DNA from: Alphaproteobacteria bacterium
GTDB taxonomy: Bacteria; Pseudomonadota; Alphaproteobacteria; ATCC43930; CGMCC-115725
Direction of reading: 5' to 3'
NCBI GenBank assembly: GCA_021325525.1
Contig: JAJPHB010000137.1
Span: 1 to 42,186, forward strand
DNA length: 42,186 bases
The notes beneath the pieces were generated by a model, which searched no databases, had not been told where the DNA came from, and saw only the letters and a list, made by a program, of their open reading frames with translations. Numbering within the stretch: the stretch's first letter is position 1; every line of letters starts with the position of its first letter. Positions 25,262-33,125 of the stretch are shown here, piece by piece. The position numbers and the translations under genes are program-made.

Positions 25262-25281
25262 GAAGAACGCTCGCGTTCTTC
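25262..25281. repeat. Hairpin or operator in the mtoX/ABC divergent region
   Basis: GAAGAACG and CGTTCTTC are exact reverse complements around CTCG. The element sits 48 bases upstream of the mtoX-like start, in the 244-base space between it and the ABC ATPase gene. There is no T-tract, so an operator is more likely than a terminator. The regulator is unknown. The rest of this spacer shows nothing recognisable. Confidence 0.4.
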
Positions 25282-25458
25282 ACCCCCGGAGGATAGCGCA
25301 AGAGCCTCGCGATTGAAACGAATGCCCGGATTGCGGGGACACGCGCCGGCACCGACAAGTATGGACGAGCGCGGCAAAATCCGAGATTACTGTAGGTCGG
25401 GAGGACCTTTCGCGGCCGGCGGAGCGCTCCGCCCACTGCGGGAGATGAGAGGGAACAA

Positions 25459-26514
25459 GTGTCGGCGGTCGCGGTCGAAGAGGTCACGAAGCAGTGGGGC
25501 GAGACGCGTGCCGTCGACGGCGTCAGCTTCACCGCCGCTGCCGGCTCGCTCGTCGTGCTGCTGGGCCCCTCGGGCTGCGGCAAATCGACGACGCTCCGCC
25601 TCATCGCCGGACTTGAAGCGGCGAGCGCGGGGCGCATCCGCATCGCCGGTCGCGATGTGACCCACTTGCCGCCGGCCCGGCGCGGCATCGCCATGGTCTT
25701 CCAATCCTATGCGCTCTTCCCGCATCTGACGGTCGCGGAGAACATCCTGTTCGGTCTTCGCGTCCGCAAGGTCCCCGCCGCCGAGCGGCGGCGCCGCCTT
25801 GCCAAGGTCGCGGGACTCCTTGGCCTCGAGCGCCTCCTCGAGCGCAAGCCGGCGCAGCTCTCCGGCGGCCAGCAGCAACGCGTCGCCCTCGGCCGCGCCA
25901 TCATCGCCGAGGCGCCGGTCTGCCTCATGGACGAGCCGCTCTCCAATCTCGACGCGCAGCTCCGCCACGAAATGCGGCGCGAGATCCGCGCACTTCAGCA
26001 GAAGCTCGGCATGACCATGCTCTATGTGACGCATGATCAGAGCGAGGCGATGAGCATGGCGGATCAGGTCATCCTGCTGCGCGGCGGCCGCATCGAGCAG
26101 GATGCCGCGCCGGCGGCGCTCTATGACCGGCCCGCCACCGCCTTCGCCGCGCGCTTCATCGGAACCCCGCCCATGAACATCCTGCGCTCGGCCGATGCGG
26201 GCGTCCTTCTCGGCATCCGGCCGGAGGATATCGTCCTCGCCGAGCGGGGAGACGTCGCGGCGCGCATCGGCGCCATCGAATATCTCGGTGCCGATTCGAC
26301 CGTCACTTGCATGCTCGGCGGCGAGACGGTCCTGGCGCGCGTTCAAGGGCGCGTCGGTTTGCCGGCCGGGGCTGCGGTGCGACTTTCCTGGCCGCGCGAG
26401 CGGGTGCACCTTTTCGATGCGGCGACCGGACGGCGCCTCGACGACACCATGTCGCCGCCGCCCGCCGCTGCCCAAGAACTCGGCGAGAGGGTCGCGGCCG
26501 CGGCTGGAGGGTGA
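25459..26514 (+). CDS. ABC transporter ATP-binding protein (UgpC/MalK type)
   Basis: A 351-residue ATPase of the carbohydrate/glycerophosphate importer class. Walker A GPSGCGKST is at 36-44, the Q-loop region reads GIAMVFQSYALFPHLTV, the signature LSGGQQQR begins at 134, and Walker B VCLMDEPLSNLD is at 154-165, followed by the H-loop YVTHDQSEAM. The C-terminal third (about 235-351) is the TOBE/MalK-type regulatory domain. The start is GTG, with GAGAGGGA upstream. It is the first gene of an operon of four that contains a binding protein and two permeases. The substrate cannot be told from the ATPase. Confidence 0.93.
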   Translation: MSAVAVEEVTKQWGETRAVDGVSFTAAAGSLVVLLGPSGCGKSTTLRLIAGLEAASAGRIRIAGRDVTHLPPARRGIAMVFQSYALFPHLTVAENILFGLRVRKVPAAERRRRLAKVAGLLGLERLLERKPAQLSGGQQQRVALGRAIIAEAPVCLMDEPLSNLDAQLRHEMRREIRALQQKLGMTMLYVTHDQSEAMSMADQVILLRGGRIEQDAAPAALYDRPATAFAARFIGTPPMNILRSADAGVLLGIRPEDIVLAERGDVAARIGAIEYLGADSTVTCMLGGETVLARVQGRVGLPAGAAVRLSWPRERVHLFDAATGRRLDDTMSPPPAAAQELGERVAAAAGG

Positions 26515-26573
26515 GGGTGGCTCGTCGCCCGTCGCGGCGGCATTCTGCAACAGGGAGAAGGGGGAGGAGAGTC

Positions 26574-27863
26574 ATGCGGATACTGAAGACCTTGGGCGCG
26601 GCGGGCTGCGGCGCCGCGCTGCTCGTCGCTAGCGCCGTCTCGGCGCGCGCGGTCGAGCTCAGCTTCTATTACCCCGTCGCCGTCGGCGGACCCATCACCA
26701 AGATCATCGACAGCATGGTCGCCGATTTCGAGAAGGCCGATCCCGGGATCACGATCAAGGCGATCTACTCAGGGACCTATCAGGAGACCATCACCAAGGC
26801 CCTCACGGCTCTCAAGAGCGGCGAGCCGCCGCATGTCGCGGTCATCCTCTCGACCGACATGTTCACCCTCATCGACGAAGACGCGATCTTGCCCTTCGAC
26901 GAGCTGGCGACCGGCCCCGAGGGCAAGAAGTGGCTGAACGCCTTCTATCCCGCTTTCATGGCGAATAGCCGGACCGGCGGCAAGACCTGGGGCATTCCCT
27001 TCCAGCGCTCGACGGTCGTCCAGTACTGGAACAAGGAGGCCTTCAAGGAGGCCGGGCTCGATCCCGAGAAGCCGCCCAAGACCTGGGACGAGATGGTGGC
27101 CTTCGGCAAGAAGCTGACGAAGCGCGATGCCAATGGCCATGTCACGCAATGGGGCTTGCAGATCCCCACTTCGGGCTTTCCCTACTGGCTCTTCCAGGCG
27201 CTTGCCACCGAGAATGGCGCAATCCTCATGAACGAGGCCGGCACCGAGGTCCATTTCGACGATCCGAAGGTGATCGGCGCCCTGCAATTCCTCGTCGATC
27301 TCTCCAAGAAGGACGGCATCATGCCGGCCGGCATCACCGAATGGGGGACGACGCCCGAGGATTTCTTCCAGCGCAAGATCGCCATGATGTGGACGACGAC
27401 GGGCAACCTCACCAACGTCAAGGCGAAGGCGCCGTTTCCCTTCGGCGTCGCCCAGCTTCCCGCCCATGCCCGGCCGGGATCGCCCACCGGCGGCGGCAAT
27501 TTCTATATTTTCAAGAAGACGACCCCCGAGCAGCGTCAGGCCGCGCTCAAATTCGTCGAATTCATGACGTCGCCGGAGCGCGCCGCCGAATGGGGCATCA
27601 AGACCGGCTATGTCGCCGTCCGGCCGGATGCCTGGGAGACGCCGGCGATGAAGGAGTACGTCGCCTCTTTCCCCGCAGCGGCCGTGGCGCGCGACCAGCT
27701 CGCGAGCGCCGTCGCCGAATTTTCGACGCACGAGAACCAGCGCGTCACCAAGGCACTCAATGACGGCCTCCAGGCGGCGCTGACCGGCACCAAGACGCCG
27801 GCGCAGGCGATGAAGGACGCGCAGCGCGAGGCCGACCGCATCCTCCGGCCTTACCGGCATTGA
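26574..27863 (+). CDS. ABC transporter extracellular substrate-binding protein (family 1, UgpB-like)
   Basis: A 429-residue periplasmic binding protein. The signal peptide MRILKTLGAAGCGAALLVAS ends near ARA at residue 25. The mature protein shows family 1 features: IIDSMVADFEKADPGITIKA, SGTYQETITKALTALKSGEP, and NFYIFKKTTPEQRQAALKFV, where the hinge strand precedes a conserved helix. These resemble the glycerol-3-phosphate binder UgpB more than maltose binders, so a sugar phosphate, polyol or glycerophosphodiester is the best guess. The frame is open upstream, but GGGGGAGGAGAG lies directly before the ATG at 26574. It follows the ATPase by 59 bases. Confidence 0.92.
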   Translation: MRILKTLGAAGCGAALLVASAVSARAVELSFYYPVAVGGPITKIIDSMVADFEKADPGITIKAIYSGTYQETITKALTALKSGEPPHVAVILSTDMFTLIDEDAILPFDELATGPEGKKWLNAFYPAFMANSRTGGKTWGIPFQRSTVVQYWNKEAFKEAGLDPEKPPKTWDEMVAFGKKLTKRDANGHVTQWGLQIPTSGFPYWLFQALATENGAILMNEAGTEVHFDDPKVIGALQFLVDLSKKDGIMPAGITEWGTTPEDFFQRKIAMMWTTTGNLTNVKAKAPFPFGVAQLPAHARPGSPTGGGNFYIFKKTTPEQRQAALKFVEFMTSPERAAEWGIKTGYVAVRPDAWETPAMKEYVASFPAAAVARDQLASAVAEFSTHENQRVTKALNDGLQAALTGTKTPAQAMKDAQREADRILRPYRH

Positions 27864-27895
27864 GGGCGGATGCGGGTCGTCGCTTGATTCACGAT

Positions 27896-27975
27896 CGTCA
27901 TTGCGAGCCGCAGGCGAAGCAATCCATGGTGGAGTGCCCGTGGCTTAGATTGCTTCGCTGGCGCTCGCAATGACG
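27896..27975. repeat. Large imperfect palindromic repeat in the ABC operon
   Basis: The left arm CGTCATTGCGAGC (27896-27908) with GCGAAGCAATC (27914-27924) is matched by the right arm GATTGCTTCGC (27948-27958) with GCTCGCAATGACG (27963-27975). Each arm pairs almost base for base with the other across about 23 unpaired bases. It resembles the TCATTGCGAG...GCGAAGCAATC repeats found between genes in many alphaproteobacteria. It lies between the binding-protein and first permease genes, so the transcript would hold a long stem there. Confidence 0.85.
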
Positions 27976-28031
27976 ACGTGGACTTGTCCAGGCGATCCCT
28001 CCCGATTCCCGGCTGCAAGCATTGATCGCCC

Positions 28032-28907
28032 ATGAGGCGCTTCGAGCCGCAAATTCAGGGCTGGCTCCTGCTGCTTCCGGCGGCCGTGCTGCTCGTCGCC
28101 TTCACGCATTACCCGGCGGTGGCGACGGTGTGGCACAGCTTTTTCTCGACGGCGCGCGGCGGGCGTGCGGCGCAGTTCATCGGGCTCGACAACTACCGCG
28201 ACATGATGGACGACCCGGTCTTCTGGCAGGCCTTGCGCAACAACGCCGTCTTCGCGCTCGGCACCATCCCGGTCTCGATCGCGCTCGCGCTCCTGATGGC
28301 GCTTTGGGTGAATGGCCGCATCCTCGGGCGCGGAATGCTGCGCCTCGCCTTCTTCACCCCGACCGTCCTGCCGATGATCGCCGTCGCCAATATCTGGCTC
28401 TTCTTCTACACGCCCGGCTACGGCCTCATCGACCAGCTCGGAAGCCTCTTCGGCCTGCCCGAGCACAATTGGCTTGGCAACCGGGACACGGTTCTCGGCT
28501 GCCTCATCGTCGTCACGGTGTGGAAGGAAGCCGGGTTCTTCATGATCTTCTATCTCGCCGCGCTGCAGCAGATCTCGCCCGTTCTCGGCGAGGCGGCGGC
28601 GGTCGAGGGCGCCGGCCGCTGGTACTTCTTCCGCCGCGTCACCTTCCCGCTGCTCATGCCGACGACGCTCTTCGTGCTCGTCAACGCCGTCATCAACTCC
28701 TTCCGCCTCGTCGACCATGTCGTGGCCATGACGAAGGGCGGTCCCGACAATGCGAGCGCGTTGCTCCTCTACTACATCTACGATGTCGGCTTCCGCTTCT
28801 GGGATACCGGCTACGCCGCCGCGCTGACCGTCGTGCTGCTCGTCATCCTCGCCGTCCTCGCCCTCGGGCAGTTCCTCATCCTCGAAAGGCGGGTGCATTA
28901 CCAATGA
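28032..28907 (+). CDS. ABC transporter inner-membrane permease (UgpA/MalF type)
   Basis: A 291-residue permease with six predicted membrane helices. The first begins at GWLLLLPAAVLLVAFTHYPA. The cytoplasmic EAA loop reads GEAAAVEGAGRWYFFRRVTF, the site that contacts the ATPase. Conserved text FIGLDNYRDMMDDPVFWQAL and FRLVDHVVAMTKGGPDNAS is typical of sugar and glycerophosphate permeases. Its last codons overlap the start of the next permease by four bases (ATGA). No strong Shine-Dalgarno precedes the ATG at 28032. Confidence 0.92.
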   Translation: MRRFEPQIQGWLLLLPAAVLLVAFTHYPAVATVWHSFFSTARGGRAAQFIGLDNYRDMMDDPVFWQALRNNAVFALGTIPVSIALALLMALWVNGRILGRGMLRLAFFTPTVLPMIAVANIWLFFYTPGYGLIDQLGSLFGLPEHNWLGNRDTVLGCLIVVTVWKEAGFFMIFYLAALQQISPVLGEAAAVEGAGRWYFFRRVTFPLLMPTTLFVLVNAVINSFRLVDHVVAMTKGGPDNASALLLYYIYDVGFRFWDTGYAAALTVVLLVILAVLALGQFLILERRVHYQ

Positions 28908-29725
28908 CGGGCTCGGCGTCACGTCTCGCTCGTCCGCTCGAGACGGCCGCCGCCTGGCTGCTCGGGCTTCTCTGGATCTTGCCGCTCGCCTACGCCGTCT
29001 GGACGGCGATTCATCCGGCCGCCTATGTCGCGCATTTCGCCCCGGGCGCGCCGCTGACCGCGGCGAATTTCGTCAAGGCCTGGAACGCCGCCCCCTTCGC
29101 GCGCTACTTCCTCAACACGGTCCTGCTCGTCACCATGATCCTGGCGGCCCAGCTCGTCCTCTCGACCCTCGCCGCCTACGCCTTCGCGCGCTTTCCCTTC
29201 CGCGGCAGCACCATCGCCTTTCTCCTCGCCCTCCTGCAGCTGATGGTCATGCCCGACGTGCTCATCGTCGAGAATTACGCGACGATGAGCCGGCTCGGCA
29301 TTCTCGACAGCATCCTTGCCATCGGCCTTCCCTACATGGCGTCCGCCTTCGGCATCTTTCTGCTGCGGCAGACCTTCAAATCGGTGCCGCGCGAGCTCGA
29401 CGAGGCGGCGCGCGTCGAGGGAGCGGGACCGATTGCGGTGCTGCTGAAGGTTTATGTGCCTTTGGCGAAGCCGGTCTATATCGCCTTCGCCCTCGTCTCG
29501 GTGAGCTATCACTGGAACAATTTCCTGTGGCCTCTCGTCGTGACGAATTCCGTGACGACGCGGCCGCTCACCGTAGGCTTGCAGGTTTTCGCTTCTGTCG
29601 ATCAAGGCGTCGATTGGTCGATCATCACCGCCGCGACGCTGATGACCTCCGCGCCGCTGCTTCTCGCCTTCCTGCTGTTCCAGCGCCAGTTCGTGCAGAG
29701 CTTCATGCGTGCCGGAATCCGGTGA
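28904..29725 (+). CDS. ABC transporter inner-membrane permease (UgpE/MalG type)
   Basis: A 273-residue permease, the partner of the preceding one. Six hydrophobic helices are seen, beginning AAAWLLGLLWILPLAYAVWT. The EAA loop reads LDEAARVEGAGPIAVLLKVY, followed by VPLAKP. Conserved NNFLWPLVVTNSVTTRPL lies near the end and is typical of MalG/UgpE. The start is the ATG of the ATGA overlap with the upstream permease; a much longer upstream frame is a shadow of that gene. This is the last gene of the importer operon, and no obvious terminator follows. Confidence 0.92.
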   Translation: MTGSASRLARPLETAAAWLLGLLWILPLAYAVWTAIHPAAYVAHFAPGAPLTAANFVKAWNAAPFARYFLNTVLLVTMILAAQLVLSTLAAYAFARFPFRGSTIAFLLALLQLMVMPDVLIVENYATMSRLGILDSILAIGLPYMASAFGIFLLRQTFKSVPRELDEAARVEGAGPIAVLLKVYVPLAKPVYIAFALVSVSYHWNNFLWPLVVTNSVTTRPLTVGLQVFASVDQGVDWSIITAATLMTSAPLLLAFLLFQRQFVQSFMRAGIR

Positions 29726-29743
29726 CGCCGGAGCCGATTGGGT

Positions 29744-29893
29744 TCAGAGAACCTCGTACAGGGCCAATCCCACCAGCCCCCAGAAACTCAACGACAAGCC
29801 GGCGATGATCGCGATTGATCGTCGGACGGAGTAGGGCTTGCCGTCTGGTTCCGCTCTGGCGAAGGCGAAGCGATTTTCGTCCAATGCCGCCAT
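29744..29893 (-). CDS. Small single-span membrane protein (49 aa), possibly CtrA-controlled
   Basis: A frame of 49 codons not overlapped by any convincing gene. It encodes MAALDENRFAFARAEPDGKP, then one hydrophobic helix (about residues 26-46, IAIIAGLSLSFWGLVGLALY), ending EVL. The charged head and single terminal helix suggest an inner-membrane protein with its N-terminus in the cytoplasm. A perfect TTAA-N7-TTAA box lies 46 bases upstream of the start. There is no clear Shine-Dalgarno before the ATG. The family is not recognised. A longer overlapping frame on the same strand (29703-29927) lacks protein character. Confidence 0.55.
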   Translation of the reverse strand: MAALDENRFAFARAEPDGKPYSVRRSIAIIAGLSLSFWGLVGLALYEVL

Positions 29894-29938
29894 TGGCCAA
29901 ATATGGCGGTTTTCGGAACAAAGACAATGACTATTTGG

Positions 29939-29953
29939 TTAACAATTCCTTAA
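29939..29953 (-). promoter_or_regulatory. CtrA-type binding site
   Basis: TTAA, seven bases, TTAA: an exact match to the consensus of the alphaproteobacterial cell-cycle regulator CtrA. It lies in AT-rich DNA 46 bases upstream of the 49-residue membrane protein. No rightward gene starts nearby, so it most likely controls the leftward one. Binding itself has not been shown. Confidence 0.55.
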
Positions 29954-30077
29954 TTCAATGAAACCATTACGACAAATACCAGTGATTGTTGAGAAGTGAC
30001 CGCGCAGCCATGGCGATTCATGAGCACGCGATTTTAGACTTTATTTTATCTATAGCATGAGGCGTGACTGGTCGACG

Positions 30078-30536
30078 TTACAGGACTTCATACACGTCAT
30101 AAATCGGTCCGGCGGGAAGACGACATCCGGTCGCGACCGCGACAATCTTGTTGAGCCAGAGATAGGAGGGGGCGCTCGTCTCGAAATACGGCGTCGTCCG
30201 GAAGTAATACTCTGAAGGCTCGACCGCTTCACCGCGATCGAGCCGCGCGATGACCTCTGCCGGACCGTGCCGGACGCCGCGATAAGCCATGTTGACGAGC
30301 GCCCCGTCCTCGGTTCGCAAGGTCGCGCGGACATCGAGCTGAAGGACATCGTCGCTGCGCCGGATGATCCAATCCGCGCCGCCGGGCAGCACGGATCCGC
30401 GCAAGCGCGGCCCTTCGAAGGAGCCGCCGGTGATCTGGACGATGCGGCGGTCGCCCAGCGGCGTCGCTCCCAGCACGAGTGCCGGCGCAACGGTGATGGT
30501 CACAGTGAAGAGAAACCGGGTGGCGATGTCGGCCAT
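30078..30536 (-). CDS. DUF3237 (UPF0311) family protein
   Basis: A 152-residue protein whose sequence follows the DUF3237 pattern: TRFLFTVTITVAPALVLGAT at the start, GDRRIVQITGGSFEGPRLRG, VLPGGADWI, DVRATLRTEDGALVNMAYRG in the middle, and FETSAPSYLWLNKIVAVATG near the end. The fold is expected to be a beta-barrel; the biochemical role of the family is unknown. AAGGAAAGGG precedes the ATG. No export signal is seen. It stands alone: its upstream neighbour is divergent and its downstream one is 184 bases away. Confidence 0.88.
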   Translation of the reverse strand: MADIATRFLFTVTITVAPALVLGATPLGDRRIVQITGGSFEGPRLRGSVLPGGADWIIRRSDDVLQLDVRATLRTEDGALVNMAYRGVRHGPAEVIARLDRGEAVEPSEYYFRTTPYFETSAPSYLWLNKIVAVATGCRLPAGPIYDVYEVL

Positions 30537-30667
30537 GGCGAAGGCCCTTTCCTTGAGGTCGAGCCGGGCAGCTTAGCGCCGGATGTTGCCGCAGGACAGA
30601 ATGGCGACCGCCTGCGCTCACAGAAATGACATCTCACTCGTCTTTCGCCGCTTGTAGGGTTCGCCGC

Positions 30668-30943
30668 ATGAGAGAGCCGCGAACGAGAGACGATCTGCAC
30701 CGTTCCGTCTGGTACGCCTATCGCCGCGCCATCGGGGCCGATGCGAGCTGGGATGCCGCCCGCGCCTTCCAGAGCGCGCTCGATGTGCTGCTGCGCCTGC
30801 GCCCCGAGCTGGACGCGCCGGGCGCGTGCCGCGAGGCCGCGAGAATGGTGATGACGCGGCCGCGCGGAATCGGCAACCGCGGGCGTGTCGCATCGCCGGC
30901 GCTGGTCCATCTCGGCGAGACGACGCTCGCCGCCGTCGCCTGA
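30668..30943 (+). CDS. Hypothetical protein (91 aa)
   Basis: A short frame with many Arg and Ala residues: MREPRTRDDLHRSVWYAYRR, then an amphipathic helical stretch (about 28-60, DAARAFQSALDVLLRLRPEL). No known motif was recognised. The in-frame start at 30626 is also possible, but the ATG at 30668 avoids a Cys/Arg-rich stretch without protein character. The Shine-Dalgarno is weak. It lies between the divergent DUF3237 gene and the OmpA-like gene. Reality as a gene is moderately likely. Confidence 0.5.
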   Translation: MREPRTRDDLHRSVWYAYRRAIGADASWDAARAFQSALDVLLRLRPELDAPGACREAARMVMTRPRGIGNRGRVASPALVHLGETTLAAVA

Positions 30944-31026
30944 GGGCCGGCGCTGCGGCGAGGCGGCCCCGGCCTCACCTCAGCCCGAGTCTGGCCAATT
31001 GCATCCGGCGCCGCTAAAACACGGCG

Positions 31027-31503
31027 ATGGCGCCGTGGGAAGCTGCTGCCGCGCAGAGGGCGCGGATTTTGCGTTGGTTGGGGGGATGGCGTGGGCCGGT
31101 GCTCGCCGCCCTGGTGCTGGCAAATGCCGGATGCGGGTCGGCGGAGCCGCCGCATTCCGAGTATTTCGTCGTCTTCTTCCAGCCGAGCAGCGCGCAATTG
31201 CTGCCGGAGGGCCGGCTGGCTCTCGATGAAGCCATTCGCGACGCCAAACGCGGCGAGCCGCGCGAGATCTCGGTCAAAGGCTATGTACGCGCCGATGGCG
31301 GCGAGCGCGAGCTTTCCGAGCAGCGCATGCGGGTGGTGGAAGAGGCGCTGACCGCCGGCGGGCTTTCGACCAGAATCGTCCGCCTCGCGCCGGAAACGGT
31401 TGATGCGCAATCCTTCGCCCGCCTCGGGAACGGCGTCGTCGTCCAGGTCGCGCGCGGCGCCCTGCCGCAGCCCGCAACGCCGCAAGCGCCGGGGCAAAGC
31501 TGA
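31027..31503 (+). CDS. OmpA-like domain protein, probable membrane-anchored
   Basis: A 158-residue protein. After a basic leader comes a hydrophobic stretch (about 21-35, GPVLAALVLANAGC), which could be a signal or lipoprotein anchor, though the lipobox is imperfect. Residues about 45-145 resemble the OmpA peptidoglycan-associated fold: FVVFFQPSSAQLLPEGRLAL (start of the domain), ISVKGYVRADGGERELSEQR and MRVVEEALTAGGLSTRIVRL. The family NxxLSxxRA motif is present as ELSEQRMRVV. The ligand Asp/Arg pair of true OmpA is only partly kept. The tail is Pro/Gln-rich. Expected in the cell envelope. Confidence 0.75.
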   Translation: MAPWEAAAAQRARILRWLGGWRGPVLAALVLANAGCGSAEPPHSEYFVVFFQPSSAQLLPEGRLALDEAIRDAKRGEPREISVKGYVRADGGERELSEQRMRVVEEALTAGGLSTRIVRLAPETVDAQSFARLGNGVVVQVARGALPQPATPQAPGQS

Positions 31504-31528
31504 TGCGGCGCCGATGCGAGCAGGCCTG

Positions 31529-32923
31529 TCAGTCCGCGGCTTCGCGGAGTTCCGTCTCCTGCGTCGGGCGGTCCGTCTTGATGAGCGCGACCGCCGCCGC
31601 CATGACGGCGGTCACCATGACCAGCAGCAGGAAATCGACGCGATAGGCGTCGAGGAGCCGGCCCGAGCCCATCGACTGCCCGAAGGCGAAGGTGCTGACC
31701 ACGGCGACGCCGATCCCGCCGCCGAGGTGCCGCAGCAACGCGAAGATGCCGGTCGCGTCGGTCCGCATCGCGACCGGAAGGAATGAAAAGGCGGCCGTGC
31801 TGAGCGGCGTGAAGATGAGGCCGACGCCGAGCCCCTGCACCAAGGTCAGTCCGGCAATCGCAGCGAAGCCCCAGGCCGGCGCCGCGAAGGCGAGGCCGAG
31901 GAGGGCGAGGGCGCTGAGGGAGACGCCGACCCACAGAAGAGCACGATGATCGACCCGCCCCACGATGCGGTTCATCGCCAGCATCATGGCCATCGTGCCG
32001 AGGCCGCGCGGCGTCATGGCGAGGCCGGCGGAGGCGGCGTCATAGCCGAACGCGTTCTCGAGCATCATCGGAACGAGCGCGATGCTGCTGATGACGACGA
32101 AACCGGCGAGGAAGCTGCATGCGGTCGTCACCGAGAAGTTGCGGTCGGCAAATGGCTGCAAGGAGGGAAACGCGTCGCGGCGGCGGGCAGCGCGGAGGAC
32201 GGCACCGACGATGCCGAGGCTCATGACGAGGGCGTAGAGCCAGACCTTGGCCGAGGACAGCCAGCCGAGGATGGGTCCGCGCTCGAGCAGCAATTGCAGC
32301 GCGACGATCCCGCTCCCGAAGACGACGAGGCCGGTGGCATCGATGCCCAGCTTCTCTTGGCGCGATACTCTATCGAGCCCGGCGCCGAGGCCGAGGAGCG
32401 CCAGCACCCCGAACGGCAGGTTGATGAGGAAGATCGTTCGCCAGCCGAAAGCGTCGACGAGAACGCCGCCGATCGATGGTCCCAGGATAGGGCCGACCAT
32501 CACGGCGGCGCCGAAGAAGCTCATGGCCCGGCCATGGCTCGATCTCGGGACAAGGTCGAGCAGCGTCGCCTGGACCAAAGGCATGATGAGGCCTGCGGCG
32601 GCGCCTTGCGCCAGCCGCGCGCCGAGGAGGATCGGCAGGTTCGGCGCGGCGGCGCAAACGAGCGATGCGAGCGTCAGGCCGCCGACCGCCATCAGAAGCG
32701 CCGACCGGCGCCCGACCGCCGCGCTGAGCGCCCCGGCCGTCGGCGTCGCGAGCGCCGTCGCCACGATGTAGGTCGTCAGGATCCAGGGGCTGGACTGCGC
32801 GTCGACCTCGAGGCTTCTCGTCATGGCGGGGAGAGCGATCGTCGCGATCGTCAAGTCGAGGGCTTGCAGCGCCGTCGCCGTGAGCAGAGAGAAAAGCGCC
32901 ATTCGGTTGATGCCAGCCAGCAT
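31529..32923 (-). CDS. MFS drug/proton antiporter (DHA2, EmrB/QacA family)
   Basis: A 464-residue transporter with about fourteen hydrophobic helices, the size of the DHA2 class. The start of helix 1 reads ALQALDLTIATIALPAM, a form of the LDxTIVNVALP motif D1. Motif A reads LSAAVGRRSALLMA after helix 2, and motif C reads GAAVMVGPILGPSIGGVLVD in helix 5. The family exports lipophilic drugs or toxic metabolites in exchange for protons; the substrate here is not known. No membrane-fusion (EmrA) partner is adjacent. The gene converges with the OmpA-like gene, 25 bases away. Confidence 0.9.
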   Translation of the reverse strand: MLAGINRMALFSLLTATALQALDLTIATIALPAMTRSLEVDAQSSPWILTTYIVATALATPTAGALSAAVGRRSALLMAVGGLTLASLVCAAAPNLPILLGARLAQGAAAGLIMPLVQATLLDLVPRSSHGRAMSFFGAAVMVGPILGPSIGGVLVDAFGWRTIFLINLPFGVLALLGLGAGLDRVSRQEKLGIDATGLVVFGSGIVALQLLLERGPILGWLSSAKVWLYALVMSLGIVGAVLRAARRRDAFPSLQPFADRNFSVTTACSFLAGFVVISSIALVPMMLENAFGYDAASAGLAMTPRGLGTMAMMLAMNRIVGRVDHRALLWVGVSLSALALLGLAFAAPAWGFAAIAGLTLVQGLGVGLIFTPLSTAAFSFLPVAMRTDATGIFALLRHLGGGIGVAVVSTFAFGQSMGSGRLLDAYRVDFLLLVMVTAVMAAAVALIKTDRPTQETELREAAD

Positions 32924-33125
32924 ACGGAGGTCCCGATCTCGCCTGGTCCGTTACATCAATCTGCCTCGCGGCCGAGCCGCGTCCGCGATCTCGGCGCTCG
33001 TCTTTTCCTGGCAGACCTGGCGCAGTTTTGCAATCCCCGCGTGAACGGGCGCTTATTAGTAATTTTTAGCAATTCGTTCACCTATTACGCGATAATTCAT
33101 TTACCAGTTCGTGTCAGGAGCTCGC

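Noticed and set aside
29915-29940. GGAAC-N17-GGTT, similar to an EcfG general-stress promoter
   Set aside because: The -10 part has G in place of C, it points rightwards, and no rightward gene starts nearby.
33041-33081. GTGAACG...CGTTCAC inverted repeat upstream of the duplicated-domain gene
   Set aside because: Seven-base arms separated by 27 bases can arise by chance, and nothing else supports an operator; noted only as a possible site in an otherwise AT-rich promoter region.
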